Shown here: positions 25,791 through 40,700 of the stretch, in pieces
Position numbering within the stretch: the first letter of the stretch is position 1
Layout: every line of letters starts with the position of its first letter
NCBI RefSeq assembly: GCF_000591415.1
Contig: NZ_JEMF01000004.1
Span: 1 to 48,399 of the forward strand
Direction: 5' to 3'
DNA: 48,399 nt
From: Cobetia crustatorum
Lineage (GTDB): Bacteria; Pseudomonadota; Gammaproteobacteria; Pseudomonadales; Halomonadaceae
Translations under genes and position numbers: made by a program
The notes under the pieces: model-generated
The model's database searches: none
What the model saw: the letters and a program-made list of their open reading frames with translations, nothing else
What the model was told of the DNA's origin: nothing

Positions 25791-28700
25791 TTACATTCAG
25801 TGACAGCTGGCCTACCGCGATGCCCCCCTGGCCATCACTGACCACAAAGCCAAAGCTGTCAGTGACGCGCTGACCATCCTCAAGCGCCTGCACTGCGGTA
25901 GTGTTATTTGCCAACTCATAACGCCATGCACCATCAGACGCAATGGTCAGTTGACCATAGGTGCCCTGAATAACCGTCTGGTCATTATCAACAGATTGGC
26001 CATTGACGCTGGCAATCGTCACAGAGTCTCCGTCAACATCAATCGTGAGCGGCTCTCCATCAGCTCCGACCAGTACATTTCCCACTGCACTTGTCACGCC
26101 GTCTTCAGAGACTTCTGCACTCTGGTCCAACGCTTCAGGAATAGGGTTGCTCACCTTATACGTGAAGGTTGTGCTGGCAGTATTACCTTCAGCATCTGTA
26201 GCCGTAACCGTAAGCGTGTAGATACCCTCGTCGTTATCACCGCCCTGCGAAGCATCCGGTGACAGCGTGCCGCTGATCTCGCCGGTAGCTGGATCGATCA
26301 CCAGTCCTTGGGGAAGATTCTCGACGCGGAAGGTCAGCTCGGCACCGTTGTCGACGTCAGTGAAGGCGTCAGCAATGGTGAATGGCGTGATCGCCTCACC
26401 GTCGTTGGCTGCCTGATCGGCCGGTTGCGCACCCTCGACCAGCACCGGAGCATCGTTGGTGCCATTGATGGTCACGGTGAGCAGCGCCGTGTCGGTGCCG
26501 CCCTGACCATCGGAGATCTGGTAGGTGAAGGTCTCGGTGAGCACTTCGCCGTCGGCCAGCGCCTGCACCGACGCGTTGGTGTTATCCAGCGTGTAGGTAT
26601 AGCTGCCGTCGTCGGCGATGGTGACGCTGCCGTAGGTACCTGTGACCGGCGTACCGGCGGTGCTGTCAGTCCCCGCATTGGCCCCCGCGCCGATGCCACT
26701 GACGATCAGCGTATCGGTGTCCTTGCCGCCGTCTATATCCGCGTCACCGTCCGTCAATACATTGCCGTTAGTGGTGCTGGTGTCTCCTGTGGCGACGCCC
26801 TCATCCAGTTCAGCGATGTTGTCAAAGGCCTGTGGCGCGACGTTGGCTGCGTAATAGCTCAAGGAAATACTAGAATGTAGCCCTTCTTCATCGGTCGCAG
26901 TCGCCGTGACAGAGTAAAGGCCTTGAGTCGCCGTATTCCCCTGTTGAGAAGCATCATTGGAAAGAACTCCACTGATGACCCCGCTAACAGGATCAATAAT
27001 CAGGCCTGCGGGCAAACCTTCTGCACTGAAGGTGAGCTGGGAATCGTTATCTATATCCTCAAAGAATTCCTGAAGATTCACCGGTGATACTGGCTCCCCA
27101 TCACTTCCAACCTCAATACCCGGAGATCTGAGGGTCGCGCGCGGTGCATCGTTGGTGCCGTTGATGGTCACGGTGAGCAGCGCCGTATCGGTGCCGCTCT
27201 GACCATCGGAGATCTCGTAGGTGAAGGTCTCGCTGAGCACTTCCCCTTCGGCGAGCGCCTGAACCGCTGCGTTGGTGTTATCCAGTGCGTAGGTGTAGCT
27301 GCCATCTTCTGCAATCGTGACGCTACCGAAGGTGCCGACAACCGGCGTACCTGTGGCGCTGTCAGTGCCCGCATTGGCGCCTGCGCCGATACCACTGACG
27401 ATCAGCGTATCAGTGTCGTTGCCGCCATCGATATCTGACTCGCCTTCCGTCAACACGTTGCCGTTAGTGGTGCTGGTGTCTCCTGTGGCGACGCCCTCAT
27501 CCAGTTCAGCGATGTTGTCAAAGGCCTGTGGCGCGACGTTGACGACGGTCCAGGTAAAGGTCGTGGTGACCTCGGCGCCATTCTCGTCGGTACCCGTCAG
27601 CGTGACGGTGTAGATGCCGTCATTGTCGTCACCGCCAGTGGAGGCATCCGGCGACAGCGTACCGCTGATCTCGCCGGTGGCCGGGGCGATGACCAGCCTT
27701 CCGGCAGGTTGTCAGCCGAGAAGCTGAGCTCTGCAACATTATCGATATCAGTGAAAGCATCCGCGACAAAGAACGCCGTGATGGGATCGCCATCGTTACC
27801 ACTTTGATCAACAGGTTGCTCACCATCCACCAGCACCGGCGCATCGTTGCTGCCGTTGATGGTGATCGAGACAACCTGCTCAGCGGTCACGCCCTGGCTG
27901 TCAGTGACGACCACGGTGTAATCCAGCACCAGGCTTTCGCCGACGGCGAGGTGATCGAAGGCTTCACCGGCGACGTTTGAGCTGTCGAAGGTCCAGTTCA
28001 GGGTGCCGTCGTTGCTGACACCATCGATGATGGCATCGGCATCGACGGAGAGCATGCTCAGCAGCTCGGCATTGCTCAGGCCATCAGTGTCACCGGTGGC
28101 AGTCACGGCCGTGACGCTCGGCGTGACTTCGTCAGTGGTGTCCAGATCGCTCACGGAGAGCGTGCCGGCGGTGGTCAGCGTGGCGTCAGTCTCGGTCAGC
28201 GACTCAGCGGCGCTGTCGTCGCCCTCGATGGCGATGACCGGTGCGTCGTTGGTGCCGTTGATGGTAATGCTGACGACTTGCTCAGCGGTTGCGCCCTGGC
28301 TGTCAGTGACGACCACGGTGTAATCCAGCACCAGGCTCTCGCCCACCGCGAGGTGATCGAAGGCTTCGCCCGCGACACTTGCGCTGTCGAAGGCCCAGTT
28401 CAGCGTGCCGTCATTGTCGGTGTCGGCGATGATCGCCTCGGCATCGACGGACAGCATGGTGAGAAGCTCGGCATTGCTCAGGCCATCGGTATCGCCAGTG
28501 GCAACCACAGCAGCGACGCTCGGCGTGACAACATCGGTGGTATCCAGATCACTGACCGACAACGTGCCGGCGGTCGCGAGGGTGGCGTCAGATTGGGTCA
28601 AAGACTCGGCGGCGCTGTCGTCGCCCTCGATGGCGATGACCGGTGCGTCGTTGGTGCCGTTGATGGTGATCTGGACGACTTGCTCCGCGGTCGCGCCCTG

Positions 28701-31700
28701 GCTGTCAGTGACCACCACGGTGTAATCCAGCACCAGGCTCTCGCCCACGGCGAGGTGATCGAAGGCTTCGCCTTCCACGCTTGCGCTGTCGAAGGTCCAG
28801 TTCAGGGTGCCGTCGTTGCTGACACCATCGATGATGGCATCGGCATCGACGGAGAGCATGCTCAGCAGCTCGGCATTGCTCAGGCCATCAGTGTCACCGG
28901 TGGCAGTCACGGCCGTGACGCTCGGCGTGACGTCGTCAGTGGTATCCAGATCACTGATCGACAACGTGCCAGAGGTGCTCAGCGTGGCGTCAGATTCGGT
29001 CAGCGACTCGGCGGCACTGTCGTCGCCTTCGATGGCAATGACCGGCGCATCGTTGGTGCCGTTGATGGTAATGCTGACGACTTGCTCAGCGGTTGCGCCC
29101 TGGCTGTCAGTGACCACCACGGTGTAATCCAGCACCAGGCTCTCACCCACCGCCAGGTGATCGAAGGCTTCACCTTCGACACTGCTGCTGTCGAAGGTCC
29201 AGTTCAGCGTGCCGTCATTGTCGGTGTTGGCGATGATGGCATCGGCATCAACGGACAGCATGCCCAGCAGCTCGGCGTTGCTCAGGCCGTCGGCATCACC
29301 GGTGGCAACCACGGCAGCGACGCTCGGCGTGACGACATCGGTGGTATCCAGATCACTGACCGACAACGTGCCGGCGGTCGCGAGGGTGGCGTCAGATTCG
29401 GTCAAAGACTCAGCGGCGCTGTCGTCGCCTTCGATGGCGATGACCGGTGCGTCGTTGGTGCCGTTGATGGTGATCTGGACGACTTGCTCCGCCGTCGCAC
29501 CCTGCTGTCAGTGACGACCACGGTGTAATCCAGCACCAGGCTCTCGCCCACCGCGAGGTGATCGAAGGCTTCGCCGGCGACGCTTGCGCTGTCGAAGGCC
29601 CAGTTCAGCGTGCCGTCATTGTCGGTGTCGGCGATGATCGCCTCGGCATCGACGGACAGCATGGTGAGAAGCTGCTCATTGCTCAGGCCATCGGTATCGC
29701 CAGTGGCAACCACGGCAGCGACGCTCGGCGTGACGACATCGGTGGTATCCAGGTCGCTGACGGACAACGTGCCGGCGGTCGCGAGGGTGGCGTCAGATTG
29801 GGTCAAAGACTCGGCGGCGCTGTCGTCGCCCTCGATGGCGATGACCGGTGCGTCGTTGGTGCCGTTGATGGTGATGCTGACGACCTGCTCGGCGGTCGCG
29901 CCCTGGCTGTCGGTGACGACCACGGTGTAGTCGAGCACCAGGCTCTCGCCCACGGCGAGGTGATCGAAGGCCTCACCGGCAACGCTTGCGCTGTCGAAGG
30001 CCCAGTTCAGCGTGCCGTCGTTGCTGACGCCATCGATGATCGCCTCGGCATCGACGGACAGCATGCTCAGCAACTGATCATTGCTCAGGCCGTCGGTATC
30101 GCCGGTGGCGGTAACAGAAGCCACGCTTGGCGTGACAACGTCGGTGGTATCCAGATCGCTGATGGAAAGCGTGCCGGCGGTGCTCAGCGTATCGTCCGTC
30201 TCGATCAGCGATTCCGCCGCACTGTCGTCGCCTTCAATGGCGATGACCGGTGCGTCGTTGGTGCCGTTGATGGTGATGCTGACGACCTGCTCGGCGGTCG
30301 CGCCCTGGCTGTCGGTGACGACCACGGTGTAGTCGAGCACCAGGCTCTCGCCCACGGCGAGGTGATCGAAGGCCTCACCGGCAACGCTTGCGCTGTCGAA
30401 GGCCCAGTTCAGCGTGCCGTCGTTGCTGACGCCATCGATGATCGCCTCTGCATCGACAGACAACATGCCCAGCAGCTCGGCATTGCTCAGGCCGTCGGTA
30501 TCGCCGGTGGCAACCACGGCAGCGACGCTCGGCGTGACGACATCGGTGGTATCCAGATCACTGACCGACAACGTGCCGGCGGTCGCGAGCGTGGCGTCAG
30601 ATTCGGTCAGCGATTCCGCCGCACTGTCGTCGCCCTCGATGGCGATGACCGGTGCGTCGTTGGTGCCGTTGATGGTGATCGAGACGACCTGCTCGGCGGT
30701 CGCACCCTGGCTGTCGGTGACGACCACGGTGTAGTCGAGCACCAGGCTCTCGCCCACGGCGAGATGATCGAAGGCTTCACCGGCGACGCTTGCGCTGTCG
30801 AAGGTCCAGTTCAGCGTGCCGTCGTTCTCGGTGTTGGCGATGATCGCCTCGGCATCGACAGAGAGCATGCTCAGCAGCTCAGCGTTGCTCAGGCCATCGG
30901 TATCGCCGGTGGCGGTAACAGAAGCCACGCTTGGCGTGACAACGTCGGTGGTATCCAGATCGCTGATGGACAACGTGCCGGCGGTGCTCAGCGTATCGTC
31001 CGTCTCGATCAGCGATTCCGCCGCACTGTCGTCGCCTTCAATGGCGATGACCGGTGCGTCATTGCTGCCGCTGATGGTGATCTGGACGACTTGCTCCGCC
31101 GTCACTCCCTGGCTGTCAGTGACCACCACGGTGTAATCCAGCACCAGGCTCTCGCCGACGGCGAGGTGATCGAAGGCTTCACCGGCGACGCTTGCGCTGT
31201 CGAAGGTCCAGTTCAGGGTGCCGTCATTGTCGGTGTTGGCAATGATCGCCTCGGCATCAACAGAGAGCATGCCCAGTAGCTCGGCATTGCTCAGACCATC
31301 GGTATCGCCAGTGGCAACCACGGCAGCGACGCTCGGCGTGACAACATCGGTGGTATCCAGATCGCTGACGGACAGCGTGCCGGCGGTCGCGAGGGTGGCG
31401 TCAGATTCGGTCAAAGACTCGGCGGCGCTGTCGTCGCCCTCAATGGCGATGACCGGCGCATCGTTGCTGCCGTTGATGGTAATGCTGACGACTTGCTCCG
31501 CCGTCGCGCCCTGGCTATCAGTGACGACCACGGTGTAATCCAGCACCAGGCTCTCACCTACAGCGAGGTGATCGAAGGCTTCCCCGGCGACACTGTTGCT
31601 GTCGAATGCCCAGTTCAGGGTGCCGTCATTCGCTGCATCACCGATGATCGCCTCGGCATCGACAGAGAGCATGGTGAGAAGCTGCTCATTGCTCAGGCCA

Positions 31701-34700
31701 TCGGTATCGCCAGTGGCAACCACAGCAGCGACGCTCGGCGTGACAACATCGGTGGTATCCAGATCGCTGACGGACAGCGTGCCGGCGGTCGCGAGGGCGG
31801 CATCAGATTCGGTCAAAGACTCAGCGGCGCTGTCGTCGCCTTCAATGGTGATGACCGGTGCGTCGTTGGTGCCGTTGATGGTGATCTGGACGACTTGCTC
31901 GGCGGTCGCACCCTGGCTGTCAGTGACCACCACGGTGTAATCCAGCACCAGGCTCTCGCCCACGGCGAGGTGATCGAAGGCCTCACCGGCAACGCTTGCG
32001 CTGTCGAAGACCCAGTTCAGCGTGCCGTCGTTGCTGACGCCATCGATGATCGCCTCTGCATCGACGGACAGCATGGTGAGAAGCTGCTCATTGCTCAGGC
32101 CATCGGTATCGCCAGTGGCAACCACAGCAGCGACGCTCGGCGTGACAACATCGGTGGTATCCAGATCGCTGACGGACAGCGTGCCGGCGGTCGCGAGGGT
32201 GGCATCAGATTCGGTCAAAGACTCAGCGGCGCTGTCGTCGCCTTCGATGGAGATGACCGGTGCGTCGTTTGTTGCATTGATAGTGACAGTCAGAAGTGCT
32301 GTCGCAACACCGCCCTGACCATCCGAAATTTCATAGGTAAAGGTGTCGCTCAAGCTCTCGCCCGCCGCGAGCGCCTGTACCGCAGCATTGGTGTTATCCA
32401 ACGTATAAGTGTAGCTACCGTCATCAGCGATGGAGACACTGCCAAAGCTACCTGGCACCGGCGTGCCTGCGTCGCTATCCGTCGCGACATTCGCACCGAA
32501 GCCAACACCACTGACAACCAGTACATCACTGTCGTTGCCGCCATCGCTATCTGTTCCCGGCTGGGAATCGGTGATGACATTTCCCTCTGTGGTGCTGGTA
32601 TCGCCTGTCGCGATGCCCTCCTCCAACTCCGCAGTGTTGTCAAAGGCTTCAGGGGCAACGTTGGCGACGGTCCAGCTGAATGACGTTGTCACAAAAGCGC
32701 CATTCTCATCGGTGCCGGTAAGAATGACGGTGTAGATACCATCATCGTCGTCACCTCCTTGAGAGGCATCCGGCGACAATGTTCCGCTGATTTCGCCAGA
32801 GTTCAGGTCAATGACCAGACCTTCCGGCAGATTGCCAGCCGTAAATGTCAGCACCGCGTCGTTATCGATATCGGTGAAGGCATCCGCGACGCTGAATGGG
32901 GTGATGGGGTCACCATCATCATCAGACTGGTCGGCCGGCTGCTGGCCCGCCACCAACACCGGTGCATCGTTGGTGCCGTTGATGGTGATGCTGACGACCT
33001 GTTCAGCGGTCGCGCCCTGGCTGTCAGTGACCACTACGGTGTAATCGAGCACCAGGCTCTCGCCCATCGCCAGATGATCGAAGGCTTCACCCGCGACGCT
33101 TGAGCTGTCGAACGCCCAGTTCAGCGTGCCGTCATTGCTGACGCCATCGATGATCGCATCGGCATCCACGGACAGCATGCCCAGTAGCTCGGCATTGCTC
33201 AGACCATCGGTGTCACCGGTGGCAGTAACAGCGGCGACGCTCGGCGTCACTTCATCGGTGGTATCCAGATCGCTGACCGACAGCGTGCCGGAGGTCGCGA
33301 GCGTGGCGTCAGACTCGGTCAGCGTCTCGGCTGCACTGTCGTCGCCTTCAATGGCGATGACCGGTTCGTCGTTGGTGCCGTTGATGGTGATCTGGACGAC
33401 CTGTTCCGCCGTCGCGCCCTGGCTGTCAGTGACCACCACGGTGTAATCCAGCACCAGGCTCTCACCCACGGCGAGGTGATCGAAGGCTTCACCGGCGACG
33501 CTTGCGCTGTCGAAGGCCCAGTTCAGCGTGCCGTCATTGTCGGTGTCGGCGATGATCGCCTCGGCATCGACAGAGAGCATGCCCAGCAGCTGGGCATTGC
33601 TCAGGCCGTCGGTATCGCCGGTGGCGGTCACGGAAGCGACGCTCGGGGTGACGATATCGGTGGTATCCAGATCGCTGACGGACAGCGTGCCGGCCGTCGC
33701 GAGCGTGGTGTCCGATTCGGTCAGCGTCTCAGCGGCGCTATCGTCGCCCTCGATGGAGATGACCGGTGCATCGTTGGTGCCGTTGATGGTGATGGTCAGC
33801 AGCGCAGTATCGACACCGTCTTGAGCATCTGAAATCTGATAGGTGAAGGTCTCACTGAGCACTTCGCCAACCGCCAGCGCCTGCACATCTTCATTGGCAT
33901 TGTTCAGGTCGTAGGTATAGGTACCGTCAGCATTGATGATGAGCGAACCATAGTTTCCATCGACATCGCTGCCAGCGGCTGCCAGCGTCGCTGGCACAGC
34001 ACCGAATGCGATACCACTGACGACCAGAGCATCGTTGTCATTGCCGCCGTCACTATCCGCTTGATCATTGTCACCGGCGCCCAGAGCACCAAGAACATTG
34101 CCGCTGACAGCGCTGTCGTCAGTCGCACTCGCGCCTTCATCGATGAAGGCAGCATCGTTTTCAGCCTCTGGCGCTACATTGGCGACAGTCCAGGTAAAGC
34201 TTGTCGTGACCTCGGCACCGTTCTCATCAGTGCTGGTCAAGATGACGGTGTAGATGCCGTCCCCGTCATCACCGCCCTGAGAAGCATCACTGGTCAATGT
34301 ACCGCTGATGTCACCCGTCTCTGCATCGATGCTCAAACCCGCTGGCAGGTTGGCGGCCGCGAACGTCAGTACGGCATCGTTATCAACGTCGGCAAAGGCA
34401 TCTGACACACTGAACGGCGTGATCGCATCACCGTCGTCATATGCCTGATCAACCGGTTGCGCGTCAGCCACCAGAACCGGCGCATCATTGCTACCGGTGA
34501 TGGTCAGCGTGATGTCCTGACTGTCGGAGCCGCCCTGGCCATCCGCCACCTCGACGGTATAGGTCAGCGTCAGCACCTCACCCAGCGCCAGGTGATCGAA
34601 GGCAGTCGGTAACGCACTGCTATCGAAGTCCCAATTCAGGGTGCCCTGAGTGTCGGTGCCATTGATGACGGCCCCGTCATCCACTGACAGCATCGCGAGC

Positions 34701-37700
34701 AGATCAGCCTCTGACAGGCCATTGATATCACCAGTGGTTGCTACCGCCGTGATGCTCGGCGTCACGCTATCGGTGGTATCGACATCTGCCACACTCAGCG
34801 TGCCGCTGGCACTGAGACCAGCATCGCTTTCGATCAGCGATGCACCAGCGCTATCCCCTGCCTCCAGCGTGATGACCGGCGCATCATTGGTGCCGTTGAT
34901 GGTGATGGTCAGTTCAGCGGTGTCCGTGCCACCCTGACCATCAGATATTTCATAGCTGATGGTATCGGTGAGAGTTTCACCGACCGCCAATGCCTGTACA
35001 GCATCGTTGGTGTTATCGAGGGTATAGAGATATTCACCCGTACCATCGAGAGTGATGCTGCCGAAGGTGCCATCAGCAGAGGTGGCGCCGTCGACGATTG
35101 CCTGGCCGGCACCGACACCGCTGACACTCAGTTCATCGGCATCATTTCCGCCGTCGCTATCGACACTTGCATCCGGTGCGGCATCTGTCAGGACATTGCC
35201 ACCCGTCGTGCTGACGGCAGTGGTCTCGAGACCCTCATCAAGCGCATTCGTATTGTCCTGCGCGATCGGATCAACGTTGGCGACATTCCATATGAAGGTG
35301 GTCGTCACACTGGCATTCTGATCATCTGTCACGGTGATGACGACGTCGTGTGCACCCTCCGTGCCACCTTGAGAGGCATCACTGGTGAGTGTACCGCTGA
35401 TCACGCCGGTATCTGGGTCAATGCTCAATCCATCCGGCAGATTGGCCGCACTGTAGGTCAGCGACGCATCAGCGTCGACGTCAGTGAAGGCACCCGATAC
35501 ATCCAGCGGTGTCACGGCTTCGCCATCAGCGTCACTCTGCTCAACCGGTTGTGCACCATCGACCAGCACCGGCGCATCGTTGCTGCCATTGATGGTGATG
35601 GTCAGCAGTGCCGTCGCAACGCCACCCTGGCCATCGGAGATTTCATAGGTGAAAGTCTCGACCAGAGTATCGCCAACATCCAATGCCTGGACGGCTGCGC
35701 TGCTGTTATCCAGGGTATAGACGTAAGCGCCATTGGAGGCGATGGCAAGACTGCCATAGTCACCATCGACGTCTTCGCCAGCGGCCGCGTCGGTCGCGAC
35801 ATTCGCCCCGAAGCCCACGCCATTGATGAGCAGGGTGTCGTTATCATCACCGCCATCGCTATCCACGCCAGCATCAGTGATCACGTTGCCTTCAGTGGTG
35901 CTGATGCTGTCAATGGCGGTACCTTCCTCAAGGGAATCCGCGTTGTCCTGAGCGATGGGGTCCACGTTTGCCACGGTCCACGTGAAGTCAGTGGTGACAA
36001 TGGCGCCCTGATCATCGGTCGCCGTCAGCGTGACGGTATGAACACCCTCTGTGCCACCTTGAGAAGCATCGCTGCTCAGGGTGCCGCTGATCACGCCGGT
36101 ACTCGCGTTGAGGCTCAGACCATCGGGTAGTTCGGTGGCGGTATAGGCCAATACTGCACCGTCATCAACATCTGCAAACAGATCGACGACATCGAAGGCA
36201 GTGATCGCCTGGCCATCGACGCCGGTCAGATTCATCTGGGTATCGACAACGACCGGCGCGTCATTGGTGCCTGTCACCGTGATGGTCAGCGTGCTGCTGG
36301 ATTCGGCGCCATTGTCATCCTGTACCGTATAGGCAACGACCGTCGTTGCTGTTTCGCCTACGGCGAGATTGTCGAAGTCCGCGCCCGGTACGAACGTATA
36401 GCCACCGTCAGCGTCGATGGTGATCGCTCCGCCGCCGGTCATGGCGACGGAGGTCCCCACTCCGCCAGCCGCACCAGCCACCTGACTGACAGCACTGGTC
36501 GACCCCGTATCGATATCGGTGTCATTGGCCAATACGCCATCAACAGCGGCTACCGTCAGACCCACGTTCTCGGTGGTGGCTCCACTGTCCACGACGGCCA
36601 CCGGCGCATCATTGACGCCAGTGATGGTGATGTCGACCGTCGTGGTCGTCACGCCATCGGCATTGGTGACCGTGATGCTGTCCGTCAGCGTCGCGCCCTG
36701 ATTCAGCTGCTGAATTGCATCCTGTGCGTTATCGGCGCTATAGGTCCAGTTGCCATCGGCATCGACGACAAGCTCACCATAGGTGCCGGCAAGCGTCTCA
36801 GCGGTAAACTTGTCTTCTCCTGCATCGCCGCCAGTCCCTGCAACCAGCGTACCTGTCGCGATGAGATTTCCGTCAGCATCGACCGCAGTATCTTCGGTGA
36901 CATTGCCGCTATCCGCGGTCAATGTCGGAATGTCATCCACGCCATTGATGGTCACGCTGACGGTCGCCGTCGACAGACCGCCCTCACCATCACTGACTTG
37001 ATAGGTAATGGTGGAAACGGCGCTTTCACCTGCTTTCAAGTCTTCAAAATCACCGGCAGGATCAAAGCTCCAGCTACCATCTTCATTCAGGACGAAGGAG
37101 CCGCCCTCGCTGCCGGTGACCGGCTGACCGACACTGCCCGCATTGCCATTGACCTGCCTGACAGACAACGAGGACGCATCGTCCACATCCGTGTCGTTGC
37201 TCAGCACATTCGTGGTATCGGCAACAGTGAGAGCCGTGTCTTCATTGGTGGCAGTGGCATCAGCAACCGCCACCGGCGCATCATTGGTGCCATTGATCGT
37301 GAGGGTCAGAAGCGCTGTCGCCAGACCACCCTGTCCATCAGAGATCTGATAGGTGAATGTCTCGACGAGGCTATCGCCGACATCGAGTGCCTGAACCGCG
37401 CTGTTGGCGTTATCAAGGGTGTAGGTGTAGCTACCGTCAGCAGCGATGACAACGGCGCCATAACTTCCGTCAACGGCTACCCCTGCAGCTGTGTCAGTCG
37501 CCACATTCTCGCCAACGCCGACACCACTGACGACGATGACATCATCATCATTGCCACCGTCACTATCGGTGCCTGCGTCAGAAATGACGTTACCGTTGGC
37601 CGTGCTGACGGAATCGGTCGCGAGTCCTTCAGCAACGTCGTCGCTATTGTCCTGCGCGACGGGATCCACGTTGGCAACGGTCCACGTGAAAGTCGTGGTG

Positions 37701-40700
37701 ACAGACGCATCGTTTTCATCCGTCGCCGTCAGTGTGACGGTGTGAACGCCATCAATACCGCCCTGAGAGGCATCACTGGTCAGCGTACCGCTGATGATGC
37801 CCGTGCTCGGATCGATGCTCAGACCCTCCGGCAGATCCGCAGCAGCGTAGCTCAGCTCAGCTCCATCATCCGTATCAGCGAACAGATCAACCACGTCGAA
37901 CGGTGTGATTGCCTGACCATCAACACCCGTCTGGTCCTGCTGGACCTCAACGACCGTCGGCGCATCGTTTGTCCCTGTGACGGTGATCGTCAGCGTACTG
38001 CTCGACTCGGCCCCGTTATCGTCCTGAACGGTGTAGGCAACCGTGGTGGTCGCTGTCTCATCTACGGCGAGATAGTCAAAATCGGTACCCGGCGAGAAGG
38101 TATAACTGCCATCGGCAGCAATGGTGATCGACCCGCCCCCCGTCATCGCGACAGAGGCATCAACACCCGTACCCGCGCCAGCCACCTGGCTGACGGTCTT
38201 GGTGGAGCCCTGATCGATATCGGTATCGTTGGACAGCACGCCATCGACAGCCGCAACGACGAGGTCGGTGTTTTCTGCGGTAGTGCCCGTATCCGCGACA
38301 GCCACTGGCGCGTCATTGACGCCAGTGATGGTGATATCGACCGTCGTTGTCGTCACGCCATCGGCATTGGTGACCGTAATGCTATCCGTCAGCGTCGCGC
38401 CCTGATTGAGCTGCTGAATCGCGTCTTGCGTGTTATCGGCGCTGTAGGTCCAGTTGCCATCGGCATCGACGACAAGTTCGCCATAAGTGCCAGTGAGGGT
38501 CTCGGCAGTGAACTTGTCTTCCCCAGCGTCACCGTCTGTACCTGCATCAAGGGTACCGCTGGTCGTCAGGTCGCCGTCTGTCACGTTGGTATCTTCCGTG
38601 ACAGCACCCGTGTCAGCGATCAGCGTCGGGATATCATTGGTGCCCGTGACGGTGATCGTCAGCGTACTGCTCGACTCGGCCCCGTTATCGTCCTGAACAG
38701 TGTAGGCAATCGTGGTTGTGGCACTTTCGCCAGCGGCAAGATAATCGAAATCAGCACCCGGAACGAAGGTATAGCTTCCATCGGCAGCGATGGTGATCGA
38801 CCCGCCACCCGTCATCGCGACAGAGGCATCAACACCCGTCCCCGCGCCAGCCACCTGGCTGACGGTCTTGGTGGAGCCCTGATCGATATCGGTATCGTTG
38901 GACAGCACGCCATCGACAGCCGCAACGACGAGGTCGGAGTTTTCTGAGGTGGTACCGATATCCGCAACGGCCACCGGCGCATCATTGACGCCAGTGATGG
39001 TGATATCGACCGTCGTGGTCGTCACACCATCGGCATTGGTGACCGTAAGGCTATCGGTCAGGGTCGCGCCCTGATTGAGCTGCTGAATCGCGTCTTGCGC
39101 GTTATCGGCGCTGTAGGTCCAGTTGCCATCGGCATCGACGGTCAGTTCACCGTAGATACCGGCGAGAGTCTCTGCCGTGAACTTGTCTTCACCTGTATCG
39201 CCATCCGTGCCCGCCGCCAAGGTACCGCTGGTCGTCAGGTCGCCGTCTGTCACGTTGGTATCTTCCGTGACAGCACCCGTGTCAGCGATCAGTGTCGGAA
39301 TATCATCGACACCATTGACGGTCACGCTGACGGTCGCCGTCGACACACCGCCTTCACCATCACTGACCTGATACGTCACGGTGGTCACTGCGCTTTCACC
39401 TGCTTTCAGCCCTTCGAAATCTCCGTCAGGGGTGAAGCTCCAGCTACCATCCTGATTCAGGGTGAAGGAGCCACCCGTGCTGCCAGCCACTAGCTGACCC
39501 ACGTTACCGTCACTGCCATTGACCTGACTGACGACGAAGTCTTCCTCCGGCGTATCCAGATCGGTGTCATTGCTCAGCACACCGTTTTCAGCCTCAACCG
39601 CCAACGCAGTGTCTTCATCAGTGATGCCAGCATCATTGACAGCTACCGGATCATCATTGGTATCCACAACCTTCAGATAGCCCGTCAGGATATTGCTATC
39701 GAGTGAAGCGTCACCGCCTGATTCATCTTCAGACAAGCCATCATTGTTGCCGTCATTGACCACCACGGTGTAGGCGCGAGTGGTAGTGTCCGGATCATCA
39801 CTGACGTTCTGATAGGTCAGGGAGTTGACCAATGCTGCCACCTGAGCTGCCGTGGCACCGGAGGCCAGCGCCACGGTCAAGGTGCCATCATCAAGATCGG
39901 CGTTTGCAAAGCCATCAAGCGCTTCATCCACCGAGAAGATATCGAAGTTCGTCGCAGTATCGATAGTGATGGTAATGGTGCCGCCGCCGAAGTTGTCACC
40001 GACCAGAGCAGTATCGATATCACTTAGAGAGGCCTCTGATACCAAGGCAACTTCCGCACTGCCAGTTCCCGGGCCGCTATTTTCAACGACTGAAATAGCG
40101 AAGGCTTCAGGCGCGGTGCTACCCGTCAGCACCGGCGCATCATTGATCGGATTCACTGTCGTGTTCAGCGTTGCAGCACTTGCGGCATCAGACCAGATAC
40201 CGGCCTGGTCAAAAGTAGAAGCATCCACACGGGATTCAGATGTCACTGCACCGCTGCTATCGTCGGCCACCACATAGTCGAGCCCCGTCGGCGCGCCATG
40301 ATAATTCTCTGCCGGTACAAAGCGCAGCGAGTCAGTCGTCGTCAGAACGAGTGCGTTGCTGTCGCTGACATCGTCCGGCACATCGATCCAGGTGGCACCA
40401 GCATCCGTGGAGTACTGCCAAGTGCCTTCAGTATCGATTGATGGGCTGGAGATGATGGCAACACCCGCGAAGCTATCTGCCTCACTGCCACCAGACACCG
40501 CCTCATCAGTTTGATCGTCTGCACTGGCATCATCGAAGTTACCGCCCATCAGGTTGGCAACGGTGTCGCCTTCAGAATCGGTAACGTCTTCGTCAATGGC
40601 CGCCAGGGTCACGCTATCGTCTGGTATGGCCGGGGCATCGTTCGTCTCAATAACACTGGTGCCAATGGCAATCAGAGCATCCGACCAGACGCTAGCCTGA

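Noticed and set aside
28278-31279. Long plus-strand open frames across the adhesin repeats (for example 28278-29528 and 29558-31279)
   Set aside because: They are antisense to the repeats, recur with the same 402-bp period, and their length simply reflects repeat identity and G/C-rich codons. No ribosome sites or known domains.
27845-32265. Periodic repeats suggesting a CRISPR array
   Set aside because: The period is 402 bp, the units are coding throughout and there are no short spacers.
36998-38947. A 649-codon plus-strand open frame opposite the second repeat family
   Set aside because: Antisense shadow of repeated coding sequence; the minus strand encodes the coherent adhesin.
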